DNA from: Candidatus Omnitrophota bacterium
GTDB lineage: Bacteria; Omnitrophota; Gorgyraeia; Zapsychrales; Fredricksoniimonadaceae
DNA: 45,121 nucleotides
Direction: 5' to 3'
Assembly: GCA_016201795.1 (NCBI GenBank)
Contig: JACQCF010000002.1
Span: 1 to 45,121, forward strand
The notes under the pieces were generated by a model, which saw only the letters and a list, made by a program, of their open reading frames with translations, was not told the origin of the DNA and did no database searches. Made by a program: the position numbers and the translations under genes. Position 1 is the stretch's first letter. Each line of letters opens with the position of its first letter. Below, one piece after another: positions 17,609 through 26,300 of this stretch.

Positions 17609-18169
17609 ATGAGGACAATTTTAGTTTCTATTTTCACCGTCGGTATCATCTTACTAACACACGCTAGTAGTATAGCCAATGAAACCCAGGATTTGAAAAA
17701 TCAAGTCAAAACCCTTCAACAAAAGGTGGATGAGTTAGAAAAACAAAATGTTTATAACCAATGGGACCCTTGGGCGCAGATGAGGATGATGGAAAACCAA
17801 ATGGGTCAGCTCATGAAGGAGAATGTGATCAATTTCTATCCCAGAGAAGATATGAAACAAACTCCCAATGAATATATTGTCAGCATGGATATTCCCGGTA
17901 TGCAAAAAGACGATATCAATGTGGAGGTCAAAGGCGGTATGCTTATTGTTTCCGGAGATCGCAGCAGCAAGGTTAAAGAACAGAAGCCCAATCAGTTTTT
18001 CCGTCAGGAGCGTTCCTTCGGGTATTTTTTAAGAACCATAGCCTTACCGGATGATGCCAGGACGGACCATATTGATGCCAGGTACGATAACGGTGTTTTG
18101 ACCGTGAAAATTCCCCGCGCCAAAGCCGGTAACACAGCGGTGGGCGAGCAAAAGATTAAAATTAAATAA
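17609..18169 (+). CDS. Exported small heat-shock protein (Hsp20 family)
   Basis: The 186-residue protein contains an alpha-crystallin domain at about residues 82-170, with MDIPGMQKDDINVEV and the end signature ARYDNGVLTVKIP, and a C-terminal I-x-I motif (IKI, 183-185) used in oligomer assembly. Such proteins hold unfolding clients without ATP. The start is fixed by AAAGGAG before the ATG at 17609. Residues 1-23 form a signal peptide (MRTILVSIFTVGIILL then THASSIA), followed by a short coiled coil at 26-48. Hsp20 proteins are normally cytoplasmic, so a periplasmic or lipid-anchored form is unusual. Control by its own CIRCE site ties it to HrcA. The N-terminal helix could also be an uncleaved anchor. 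Confidence 0.9.
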   Translation: MRTILVSIFTVGIILLTHASSIANETQDLKNQVKTLQQKVDELEKQNVYNQWDPWAQMRMMENQMGQLMKENVINFYPREDMKQTPNEYIVSMDIPGMQKDDINVEVKGGMLIVSGDRSSKVKEQKPNQFFRQERSFGYFLRTIALPDDARTDHIDARYDNGVLTVKIPRAKAGNTAVGEQKIKIK

Positions 18170-18192
18170 TTTTTTGGGCTAGGATTGATTGC

Positions 18193-18220
18193 TTGACAAA
18201 AGGTTAAGATATGTTATGAT
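18193..18220 (+). promoter_or_regulatory. Sigma70-type promoter of the hrcA-grpE-dnaK-dnaJ operon
   Basis: TTGACA at 18193-18198 and TATGAT at 18215-18220, 16 bases apart, stand immediately before the second CIRCE element. The same layout is used at the hsp20 promoter. Confidence 0.75.
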
Positions 18221-18221
18221 C

Positions 18222-18248
18222 CTAGCAGTCATACGATGAGAGTGCTAA
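18222..18248 (+). promoter_or_regulatory. CIRCE operator of the hrcA operon
   Basis: CTAGCAGTC (18222-18230), 9-base spacer, GAGTGCTAA (18240-18248). The right arm is the exact consensus; the left arm has a G for C change at the seventh position. Autoregulation of hrcA by HrcA is the expected outcome, perhaps with weaker binding than at hsp20. Confidence 0.88.
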
Positions 18249-18269
18249 ATCAAGACAGGATATTATATT

Positions 18270-18998
18270 ATGGTGAACAAACGCTTAGACATACAACAGC
18301 GCAAAGACAGAATCCTGGCGATTGTGGTGGGCCAATACATTAAGATGATTACCCCCGTGGGCTCTCATTTTATTACCGAGGAGTACAAGCTGGATATGTC
18401 GCCGGCGACCGTCCGTAACATTTTGGCGGAGCTGGAAGAGGAAGGATATTTGAGTCATCCGCACACCTCTGCCGGACGCGTGCCCACCCAGCGCGGTTAT
18501 CGCTATTACGTGGATCATTTGATGAATGAGATTCAGCTCTTAGAAAATGAGAAGCGCCATATACAGGCTGAGTACAAACGCTACGTGGATCAGTTAGAGC
18601 TTTTGATGGAGAAGACCTCCCAGGTCATTTCCGATTTGACGCATTACACCAGCATCATCTCGGTGGACGGTTGGGGCAATAAGATGATTCTAAGAGGTGC
18701 CAGCCACGTGGTTGGCTATCCTGAACATACGGATATTTTAAAAATTCAGGCAATTTTGAGAATGCTCGAGCAGAAAGAGCGGCTGATGGCTTTGATTAAC
18801 CGTGATCTGGAACATAAGATCGAGATTTATATCGGCCATGAAATGGCCCTGAAAGAAATAGAAGGCTGTTCGCTGGCCGTGTCCGGTTTTGAAAAAGGCG
18901 GTTTAACCGGCCGTATCGCGGTTTTGGGGCCGACCCGGATGAATTATGACCGGGTGGTCTCTACCCTCGAGTATATCTCGGATTTGCTCAGCCGTTAG
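18270..18998 (+). CDS. hrcA: Heat-inducible repressor HrcA, short form
   Basis: HrcA represses heat-shock genes at CIRCE and is folded by GroEL in other bacteria. The winged-helix part is clear: QRKDRILAIVVGQYI, SPATVRNILAELEEEGYL and HTSAGRVPTQRGYRYYVD (residues 10-82). The C-terminal end IAVLGPTRMNYDRVVSTLEYIS is also canonical. At 242 residues it is about 100 shorter than the usual 340. The gap falls between LTHYTSIISVDG (residue 134) and ILRGASHVV (140), where the first half of the GAF-like domain and the inserted dimerising domain should be. Two CIRCE sites nearby indicate it is functional. ATG at 18270 with AGGATA upstream. Confidence 0.93.
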   Translation: MVNKRLDIQQRKDRILAIVVGQYIKMITPVGSHFITEEYKLDMSPATVRNILAELEEEGYLSHPHTSAGRVPTQRGYRYYVDHLMNEIQLLENEKRHIQAEYKRYVDQLELLMEKTSQVISDLTHYTSIISVDGWGNKMILRGASHVVGYPEHTDILKIQAILRMLEQKERLMALINRDLEHKIEIYIGHEMALKEIEGCSLAVSGFEKGGLTGRIAVLGPTRMNYDRVVSTLEYISDLLSR

Positions 18999-19011
18999 AT
19001 AGAGGAAGAAA

Positions 19012-19542
19012 ATGGTGATGGACGAAAATGTTCAGCAACCCGAAGAAGTCTTGTCTGACAAGGAAAGCCCATCGGCGAAACCCGACGCTCTGGAGGTTTT
19101 AAAAGGCCAGCTGGCGGCTGAAAAAGACAAGTATGTGCGGCTGTTGGCCGAATTTGAGAATATGCGCAAGCGCCATCAGCGCGAGCGCGAGGAGCTCATC
19201 AAATACGCGCATGAAGAGGTGATCATTGAATGTTTAAAAATTTATGAGGACCTGGAGCGCTCTTTGAACGCGTTTAAAACCAAACAAGGTATGGACGCCA
19301 ATCTGGTGAAGGGTTTGGCCATGGTCTTTAACAATATGCGCGAGCTCATGAACACATATGACGTCAAACCCATTGAATCCGTCGGTAAGGCGTTTGACCC
19401 TCATTGTCATGAGCCTTTAATACAGGCTGAGTCCAAGGAGTTTCCCGACGGATATGTGATGGAGGAGTTTCAAAAAGGTTATACCTTAGGCGGCAAGGTA
19501 GTTCGCACCGCCAAGGTGAAGGTGGCAAAGAATATTAATTGA
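19012..19542 (+). CDS. grpE: Nucleotide exchange factor GrpE
   Basis: GrpE is the dimeric cochaperone that releases ADP from DnaK. The 176-residue protein has an acidic disordered N-terminus, a long helix (about 38-95, including LLAEFENMRKRHQREREE) and the C-terminal beta domain with AFDPHCHEPLI and a GYTLGGKVVRTAKVKVAK end, all family signatures. It starts 13 bases after hrcA; an ATG at 19018 is an alternative. Gene order hrcA-grpE-dnaK-dnaJ is the standard CIRCE operon. Confidence 0.96.
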   Translation: MVMDENVQQPEEVLSDKESPSAKPDALEVLKGQLAAEKDKYVRLLAEFENMRKRHQREREELIKYAHEEVIIECLKIYEDLERSLNAFKTKQGMDANLVKGLAMVFNNMRELMNTYDVKPIESVGKAFDPHCHEPLIQAESKEFPDGYVMEEFQKGYTLGGKVVRTAKVKVAKNIN

Positions 19543-19543
19543 T

Positions 19544-19635
19544 GTGTCATTGCGAAGGAGCGATAGCGACTGAAGCAATCTCTTAAACTTGAAAAAGATT
19601 GCTTCGTCGTTAAAAAGCACTCCTCGCAATGACAC
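19544..19635. repeat. Large inverted repeat between grpE and dnaK
   Basis: Arms at 19544-19560 (GTGTCATTGCGAAGGAG) and 19620-19635 (CTCCTCGCAATGACAC) pair, and an inner stem pairs GAAGCAATCT (19572-19581) with AGATTGCTTC. The element is about 92 bases. I recognise it from memory as a widespread GTCATTGCGAG-type dispersed repeat. In the message it would put a long hairpin between grpE and dnaK, which could separate their expression or protect the downstream RNA. Confidence 0.85.
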
Positions 19636-19656
19636 GGATTATGAGGAGGTAATAAT

Positions 19657-21573
19657 ATGGCACGTGTCATTGGTATTGATTTAGGAACATCAAATTCCGC
19701 CGCAGCGGTCATGGAAGGCGGACGGCCGGTCATTATCCCGTCGGCGGAAGGGGCAGGTGTGGCCTCGGGCAAGGCGTTTCCGTCGTTTGTGGCTTTTACC
19801 AAAGACGGGCAGTTCTTAGTTGGCGAGCCGGCCCGTCGTCAGGCGCCGATTAACTCACAAGGCACCATTTATGCGGCCAAGCGCAAAATGGGCACCGACC
19901 ACAAATTCAAAGTGTTTAGCAAGGAATTCACCCCCCAGCAGGTGTCCGCTTTTATTTTGCAAAAGATCAAATCCGACGCGGAAAAATTCTTAGGTGAAAA
20001 AGTCGAAGAAGCGGTCATTACGGTGCCAGCGTATTTTAACGACAATCAGCGTCAGGCCACCCGCGATGCCGGCGAGATTGCTGGTCTTAAGGTGCTTCGT
20101 ATTATCAATGAACCCACGGCCGCGTGTCTGGCGTATGGGTTGGACAAGGCGGGCAAAGAGCAGAAGATCATGGTCTTTGATTTAGGCGGCGGGACACTGG
20201 ATGTGACCATTTTGGAAATGGGCTGGGACCAGGCTCAAAAAGCGGCCACGTTCGAGGTTTTAGCCACTAGCGGCGACAATCTCTTAGGCGGCACCGACAT
20301 GGATAATACCCTCATGGATTACATCATCAGTGAGTTTAAAAAAGAAAGCGGTGTTGATTTAAAGAATGACAAAATGTCCTTTCAGCGCCTGCGCGAGGCG
20401 GTCGAGAAAGCCAAGATTGAGCTTTCCTCGACGGTACAGACGGAAATCAATTTGCCTTATATTACGGCGGATGCGACCGGTCCTAAGCATTTGAACATGA
20501 AATTGGACCGCGCCAAGTTAGAAGATTTAATCGCGCCTCTGGTGGACAGATGCCGCGGGCCTGTTCGTCAGGCGATCAAGGATGCCTCGGCCAAATTAGG
20601 TGCACAGCTTAAAATTGACCGCGTGGTATTAGTCGGCGGTCCCACCCGTATGCCGATTGTGCAGCAATTTTTGGAGAAGGAAGTAGGCCAGAAAATCGAG
20701 CGTGGCATTGATCCCATGGAATGCGTGGCCTTAGGAGCCGCGGTGCAGGGCGCGATTATTTCCGGTGATGCTAAGGAAGTGCTTTTGCTCGACGTTACGC
20801 CATTGTCGCTGGGTATTGAAACCTTGGGGAGCGTGTTTACCAAATTAATCGACCGCAACACCACGATTCCAACCAAGAAATCGCAAATTTTTTCAACTGC
20901 CGATGACAATCAAACCGCGGTGACGATTCGCGTGTTGCAGGGCGAGCGTCAGATGGCCAATGACAATACCGAACTCGGCCGTTTTGATTTAGTCGGTATT
21001 CCGCCGGCGCCGCGCGGCATTCCACAGGTGGAAGTGACTTTTGATATTGATACCGATGGTATCGTGCATGTGGCGGCCAAGGATAAAGCCACCGGCAAAG
21101 AGCAGACCATTAAGATTTCCGCGCCTAAAAAATTATCCGAGGCGGAAATCGATAAAATGGTCAAAGAGGCGGAAAAATACGCCGACGAAGATAAAAAGCG
21201 CCGCCAAGAAGCCGAGCTTTTGAATCAGGCCAACACCCTGGCGTACTCGACGGAAAAAGCGCTGAAAGATTACGGCGATAAAGTTTCTGCCGCCGATAAA
21301 GAAAACGTGGAGAAAGAATTAACCACGCTTAAAGACGCCATCAAGGATAAAAATCAGGATAAGATTAAATCCGCCATGGAAAGTTTGCAGAAGGCCAGCC
21401 ATAAACTGGCGGAGGAAATGTACAGGGCCTCTTCCGCGCAAGGCGCTGGCGGTGCTGGCCCCTCCGACGCTGGAGCTGGTGCAACAGGCGGCGAGGAGAA
21501 GCCTTCGTCGGATTCCGGGAAAAAAGATAAGGATGATGTCATCGACGCGGATTTTAAGGCCACAGATAAATGA
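19657..21573 (+). CDS. dnaK: Chaperone DnaK (Hsp70)
   Basis: DnaK is the ATP-driven cytoplasmic Hsp70. The 638-residue protein begins [16 protein letters not shown] (phosphate 1 loop) and carries [29 protein letters not shown] and [13 protein letters not shown], then the substrate domain with [17 protein letters not shown]. It closes with a Gly/Ala-rich tail and the acidic end [15 protein letters not shown] before the ATG at 19657 is a strong ribosome site placed just after the large inverted repeat. The stop overlaps dnaJ (ATGA at 21570-21573). Confidence 0.98.
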   Translation: MARVIGIDLGTSNSAAAVMEGGRPVIIPSAEGAGVASGKAFPSFVAFTKDGQFLVGEPARRQAPINSQGTIYAAKRKMGTDHKFKVFSKEFTPQQVSAFILQKIKSDAEKFLGEKVEEAVITVPAYFNDNQRQATRDAGEIAGLKVLRIINEPTAACLAYGLDKAGKEQKIMVFDLGGGTLDVTILEMGWDQAQKAATFEVLATSGDNLLGGTDMDNTLMDYIISEFKKESGVDLKNDKMSFQRLREAVEKAKIELSSTVQTEINLPYITADATGPKHLNMKLDRAKLEDLIAPLVDRCRGPVRQAIKDASAKLGAQLKIDRVVLVGGPTRMPIVQQFLEKEVGQKIERGIDPMECVALGAAVQGAIISGDAKEVLLLDVTPLSLGIETLGSVFTKLIDRNTTIPTKKSQIFSTADDNQTAVTIRVLQGERQMANDNTELGRFDLVGIPPAPRGIPQVEVTFDIDTDGIVHVAAKDKATGKEQTIKISAPKKLSEAEIDKMVKEAEKYADEDKKRRQEAELLNQANTLAYSTEKALKDYGDKVSAADKENVEKELTTLKDAIKDKNQDKIKSAMESLQKASHKLAEEMYRASSAQGAGGAGPSDAGAGATGGEEKPSSDSGKKDKDDVIDADFKATDK

Positions 21574-22703
21574 AGAAAGATTATTACGAGATTCTAGGTG
21601 TTGCCAAAAGTGCCGGCCTTGCGGATATCAAGAAGGCCTACCGTTCGCTGGCCCTCAAATACCACCCTGACCGCGTACCAGAAAATGAGAAGAAGCAGGC
21701 CGGAGAAAAATTTAAAGAAATCTCCGAGGCTTACGGGGTTTTGTCTGACCCGCAAAAGCGTCAGATGTATGACCAGCACGGCCATCAGGGTATTGATCAG
21801 AATTATACGGCAGAAGATATTTTCCGCGGCGCGGATTTCTCTAGCATTTTCGAGGGTGCCGGCTTGGGAGATATTCTGGGACGCATGTTCGGCGCTGAGT
21901 TCGATATTTTTGGCACCGGCGGCCGTTCCTCCGGCGGCAGGCGCTCGCGCGGCCGCGACATTCAATACGAAGTGGAACTGACTCTTGAGGAGGCTTTTGC
22001 GGGGGTTAAAAAAGAAATCCGCGTACCTCGTCATGAATTTTGTAAAGAATGCGACGGCACCGGCGCCAAAGGCGGTACGGCTCTCAAAACCTGTCCGCAA
22101 TGCCGCGGCCAGGGGCAGGTAATGATGTCCTCGGGGTTCTTTCGCATGGCGCAAACCTGCGGTCATTGCCGCGGCGCGGGTAAGATCATCACCGAGCATT
22201 GTCCGCCATGTTCCGGCCAGGGTCTCAAACGCGTGGTGCGCAACATTGAGGTGAATATTCCCCCTGGCGTCGACAATGATTCCCAGCTTCGCGTACGCGG
22301 CGAAGGCGAGGTGGGCCAGGGCGGCAGTGGAGACCTTTATCTTTATATCAAAGTCACAGAGCATGATATTTACAAACGCCAGAACCAAGATTTATACATG
22401 GATGTGCCGGTGAGCTTTACCAGGGCCGCTTTAGGCGGGGAAGTTTCAGTCAAAACGCTCAAAGAAACCGTGGAGATGAAAATTCCGGCAGGTACTCAAG
22501 GCGGTAAAATGTTTAGACTTCGAGCTCAAGGTATGCCGGGCGTTCATGGGGAAGCCCAGGGTGATCTGTACGCGCGGGTGATGATTGAAGTGCCGACCTA
22601 TTTAAATAGCCGTCAGAAAGAACTTCTGGAAGAATTTGCCAAAGAATTAGGGGAAAACCCCAAGGGAACTTTTAAGGAACGATTGAAAAAAGCTTTCAAA
22701 TGA
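21570..22703 (+). CDS. dnaJ: Chaperone DnaJ (Hsp40)
   Basis: DnaJ delivers substrates to DnaK and stimulates its ATPase. The 377-residue class A protein has the J domain with HPD at 32-34, a Gly/Phe-rich linker (about 82-125), four CxxCxGxG zinc repeats beginning at C158, C175, C197 and C211, and the C-terminal substrate domains with [11 protein letters not shown] and [12 protein letters not shown]. The second coding unit is fused to dnaK by a 4-base overlap. Everything needed for function is present. Confidence 0.97.
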   Translation: MKKDYYEILGVAKSAGLADIKKAYRSLALKYHPDRVPENEKKQAGEKFKEISEAYGVLSDPQKRQMYDQHGHQGIDQNYTAEDIFRGADFSSIFEGAGLGDILGRMFGAEFDIFGTGGRSSGGRRSRGRDIQYEVELTLEEAFAGVKKEIRVPRHEFCKECDGTGAKGGTALKTCPQCRGQGQVMMSSGFFRMAQTCGHCRGAGKIITEHCPPCSGQGLKRVVRNIEVNIPPGVDNDSQLRVRGEGEVGQGGSGDLYLYIKVTEHDIYKRQNQDLYMDVPVSFTRAALGGEVSVKTLKETVEMKIPAGTQGGKMFRLRAQGMPGVHGEAQGDLYARVMIEVPTYLNSRQKELLEEFAKELGENPKGTFKERLKKAFK

Positions 22704-22708
22704 TATAT

Positions 22709-22788
22709 TGTCGTCCCCGAATGTTTGAATCGGGGACCTAGTGCTTGCTAAAGTTCTAGATGCCCGACTAATACGTTCGGGCATGACA
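22709..22788. repeat. Double-hairpin repeat between dnaJ and the FmdB gene
   Basis: TCCCCGA (22714-22720) pairs with TCGGGGA (22730-22736), and TGCCCGA (22761-22767) pairs with TCGGGCA (22777-22783). The flanks TTGTCG and ATGACA resemble the ends of widespread TGTCATTCCCGAATG-type repeats. The element fills nearly the whole gap after dnaJ. Confidence 0.75.
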
Positions 22789-22805
22789 TACGAAGGAGAG
22801 TGCTC

Positions 22806-23138
22806 ATGCCAACCTATCAATACGAATGCACCGCCTGCGGCCATGAATTCGAAGATTTGCAATCCATGACCGAGCCAAAATTTGTTAAGTGCCCTAAGTG
22901 TGGTAAAAATAAGCTGGTGCGTCTTATCGGCAGCGGCTCCGGCGTGATCTTCAAAGGCAGCGGCTTCTATGAAACCGATTATAAGAAAAAGTCCTCTCCG
23001 GCCGAAACCAAGCCTGTCTCGCCAGCAGGCGGGACTGCTCCAGCTAGCGAAAGCAAACCTGCCTCTAAACCCACTGTCAGTCCTACCAGTAACGGCTCCT
23101 GCGGTTCAGGCTGCGGCTGCCATCCGCCCCGTCAATAA
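22806..23138 (+). CDS. FmdB-family zinc ribbon protein
   Basis: The 110-residue protein opens with MPTYQYECTACGHEFEDLQ, the hallmark of the FmdB/CxxC-CxxC regulatory zinc ribbon family. The metal pairs are C8/C11 and C29/C32. Residues 60-95 are Pro/Ala/Ser/Lys-rich and low complexity, and the tail GSCGSGCGCH may bind a second metal. AAGGAG at 22793-22798 selects the ATG at 22806 over a GTG at 22800. The family is named from a putative formamidase regulator, but its actual role is unknown. It may be the last gene of the heat-shock operon. Confidence 0.9.
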   Translation: MPTYQYECTACGHEFEDLQSMTEPKFVKCPKCGKNKLVRLIGSGSGVIFKGSGFYETDYKKKSSPAETKPVSPAGGTAPASESKPASKPTVSPTSNGSCGSGCGCHPPRQ

Positions 23139-23237
23139 CCTTTTAGGGATTAATTTTCGTTTTGTAGTTAAAAATTTTATTAAGTTTATAACTATATATA
23201 TCCCAATATGTTATATTTAACTTTTCCCCCTGCTAAT

Positions 23238-23265
23238 TTGACAAACGCCATTTATGTGTTATCCT
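23238..23265 (+). promoter_or_regulatory. Candidate promoter of the giant modular protein
   Basis: TTGACA at 23238-23243 and TATCCT at 23260-23265 are 16 bases apart, 56 bases before the ATG at 23321. The preceding 100 bases are very AT-rich, as in an UP-element. No terminator hairpin separates this from the FmdB gene. Confidence 0.5.
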
Positions 23266-23320
23266 TTCTTTAATACATGTTGACCCCATTAATGTCACCC
23301 CTTGATCCAACAAGAATACC

Positions 23321-26300
23321 ATGAAGGAAAAGCTGATGTTTAGCAAAGCTATTAGATTTTTGGTCTTAATCTGTTTTTTTGTCAGCACGTTAACCCCCAT
23401 ACCGCAGGCCAGGGCCGCGGAAGGTTTAAACCTGCCCGTACCCGGCACCATGGTGAATCTGTCTAGCGTGTATGAGCCGCTCTTGATCAAAGGCTTAACA
23501 GTGCATCAAGATAATCCCTTCCTGTTTGATTTTATCGTCGATACCGGTAATAATGTAGGGGCGATTACTAATCCCCCCTACATGAAGACCGAAGCCGACC
23601 GTCTGATTAAATATTTCTTTGCCTGCCTGACCATTCCCGAAAAAGATTTGTGGGTCAACCTTTCGCCTTATGAAAAAGACCGCATGGTCCCCCCAGCCCT
23701 GGGGCAGACCGCTTTGGGACGCGACCTTTTAGCTCAAGACTATATTCTTAAACAATTGACGGCCAGTTTAATCTATCCTGAGAAAGACCTTGGCAAAGAG
23801 TTCTGGAACAGGGTTTATACCAAAGCCCAGCAGATGTATGGTTCGACTTCGCTCAGCACAAGTGGCACAACAGCCCAGATTTCTATCAATACCTTTAACA
23901 AGGTCTGGATCTTAGCGGATAAAGCAACGGTGTATGAACACGGCCAGACAGCGTTTGTGGTGGATGGGCATTTGAAGGTCATGTTGGAGCAAGACTACTT
24001 GGCATTAACAAAGAATTCCCCTCCCCTTGTGGGAGGGGTAAGGGGAGGGGACATTGACAACAATGCCCCCCGCCCTAACCCTCCCCACCAGGGGGAGGGA
24101 ATGAGCGCCCTCGGCTCTCAAATCGTCCGTGAAATCATCCTCCCTGAACTCGAAAAAGAAGTCAACACCGGCAAGAATTTCGCCCTGTTGCGTCAAATTT
24201 TCAATTCCCAGATTTTAGCCACCTGGTATAAGAAAAATCTGAAAGAAGCTTTGCTCAATCAGGTGTACGCGGACAAATCAACCGTGAAGGGTGTCAATTT
24301 ATCCGACCCGTCGGTAAAAGAGCAGATTTACCAGCAATACCTCAAGGCCTATAAGAAGGGCGTCTTTAACTATATCAAGGAAGAGCCTGGCGCTGCTGGC
24401 CAAACCATTCCTAGGAAATATTTTTCAGGGGGTTTTGATTCCGCCCTGGTTGTCAATGTTGTCAAAGATGATCCGACAATAGCGGGAAGGATTCACACCA
24501 CCGCGACATTTAAAGTTGAAGCGGCGGTCAAGACCAATGGCGCCCCTTTAGTCGTGACCGCCCCCGACGTTGCGATGATTGCTAAAGCATTCAATGATGA
24601 AATACCTAGATTAATTGAGAAATTTGGGAAATCCTTTAAGAAAAGCCCTAGTCGAAATGAAATGATGGATGTTTTTGGTCGGGCATTTTATCAGTGGTAT
24701 ATTAACCATGGCTTTCAAGCGCCTGAAGAAAAATTTCTTAGAATAGTTAGATCTCATACCCAAGGCTGGGGAAATAAAAATGAATTAGCCATAGTTGTTG
24801 ACCATTGGTTAGGGCGCCGAACATTAAGAGGAGATGACGTTGCTATTGTTCTTTTGGACAAAGAACCTCAGGGAAAAGATTGGATTTGGTTACCGTTAAA
24901 CATTTATCGGGTGCAAAATATTCTGACCATGATGGAATATACTTTGGCGTCCGAGATGTTTGATTCCAAAACAAAATCCAATGACGGGCTTTCAGAAAAA
25001 GACATAGTTGTGATAAAGGCAATGGCAAGTATTTTCTATGGGAATGAGGTTGGACCCTTTGGCCCGGAAGTAGAGGCCTTTATAAAGCGAGCAACATTAA
25101 GCCCAGCCATTGCCACAGGTGCTCAGGCTATTGTTCAGAAAGTTGAAGGTAGAGAGATTAATCAGGAAGCTTATTCGATACAATTTGGAGGTCAAAAAGG
25201 AGTTTTTAATATTATCTCCCAAGACAAATCAAAAGTTATGGAGGCTCTCTCAAAAAGCAGAGGGAATGTTCAAACTGTTTTAAACGAAATTTGGGATAAT
25301 GGACAAAAAACAAACCTTCTTGTTTTGGTCTCCAAGGGTATCGATCCTGTCTTTTTTAAATCCGACGCCGCGATGATGGTGCAGTTTGATCCTCAGGAAT
25401 TGAAGGCGGCCCAGGAGACCTTGGTCCAATTTTTATCCAATCCGCGCATCGAAGTTGCTCATAATCCGAATCGAAACACAGTTGTGATTGTCGGTTTAAA
25501 AGATACCAGAGAAGAGCAGTACTTATTAAAAAAGCTGGATGACAAATTTGGGCTTATTGTGAGCAAAAATGATGAAGGTCAGAAGCGGCTGGCGCATCGC
25601 AATGTGAGCGCCCTAGAAGGGTATGTCAAGCAAACTGCCAAAGAAGCCGCCCAGTGGCTGGCGGCAGAAGGCTATTTACCCGACGCCGCGATGGCGGTAG
25701 AAAATCTAAAGCCAGAAGAACTAAATATTATTAAAGCCGTTGCACAGTTTTTCTATGGAAAGGAAATTGGCTCTTTGGGTCCGAAGGTAGAAGCCATACT
25801 TGATACAGGTGATTTAAGAAATATTAGTATGGATGTAGGACAAATTATTGGTTGGCTTTCTGACAAAGATGTTGAGGAGCAAGCATATTCTTTACAGCCA
25901 GGCGGCGGGACCCTTAATATTTTCGATAAACAGAAAACAGAAGTTATAAGGCTATTAAGAAAAGTATCTGGGGAAACCCGTGATTTAGTAGCTGTTTTAA
26001 AAAGAATATGGGTAGATGGTAAAGCAACAAATTTTGCGTTATTGATGTTCCATGGGAAAGTGGCAGATATAATTTTTAGAACCAGAAGCACCCCTACTCG
26101 TAGTGAAGTGATGTTTCCTCCAGTGAAGGTGGCAGTAACAAAGGAGATGCGGGATGACCGGGCGATGGTGACAAAAGATAAAACATGGGAAGATTTGACA
26201 AAATTATTACAAGAAAAATTCAAAGAAATACTTCAAAGAAGAGGTAACACAGCTCATATTCTTGGGTTCTTAGATAGTCTTACTGATGAAATAGTTTTTG

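Noticed and set aside
21594-22388. 264-codon open frame on the minus strand opposite dnaJ
   Set aside because: It lies wholly antisense to a well-supported dnaJ, has no ribosome site, and its translation shows no recognisable fold; it reflects codon bias of the real gene.
23016-23033. Short inverted repeat (CTCGCC with GGCGGG) in the FmdB tail as another dispersed repeat
   Set aside because: The arms are only about six bases and imperfect; the low-complexity Pro/Ala/Gly coding sequence explains it.
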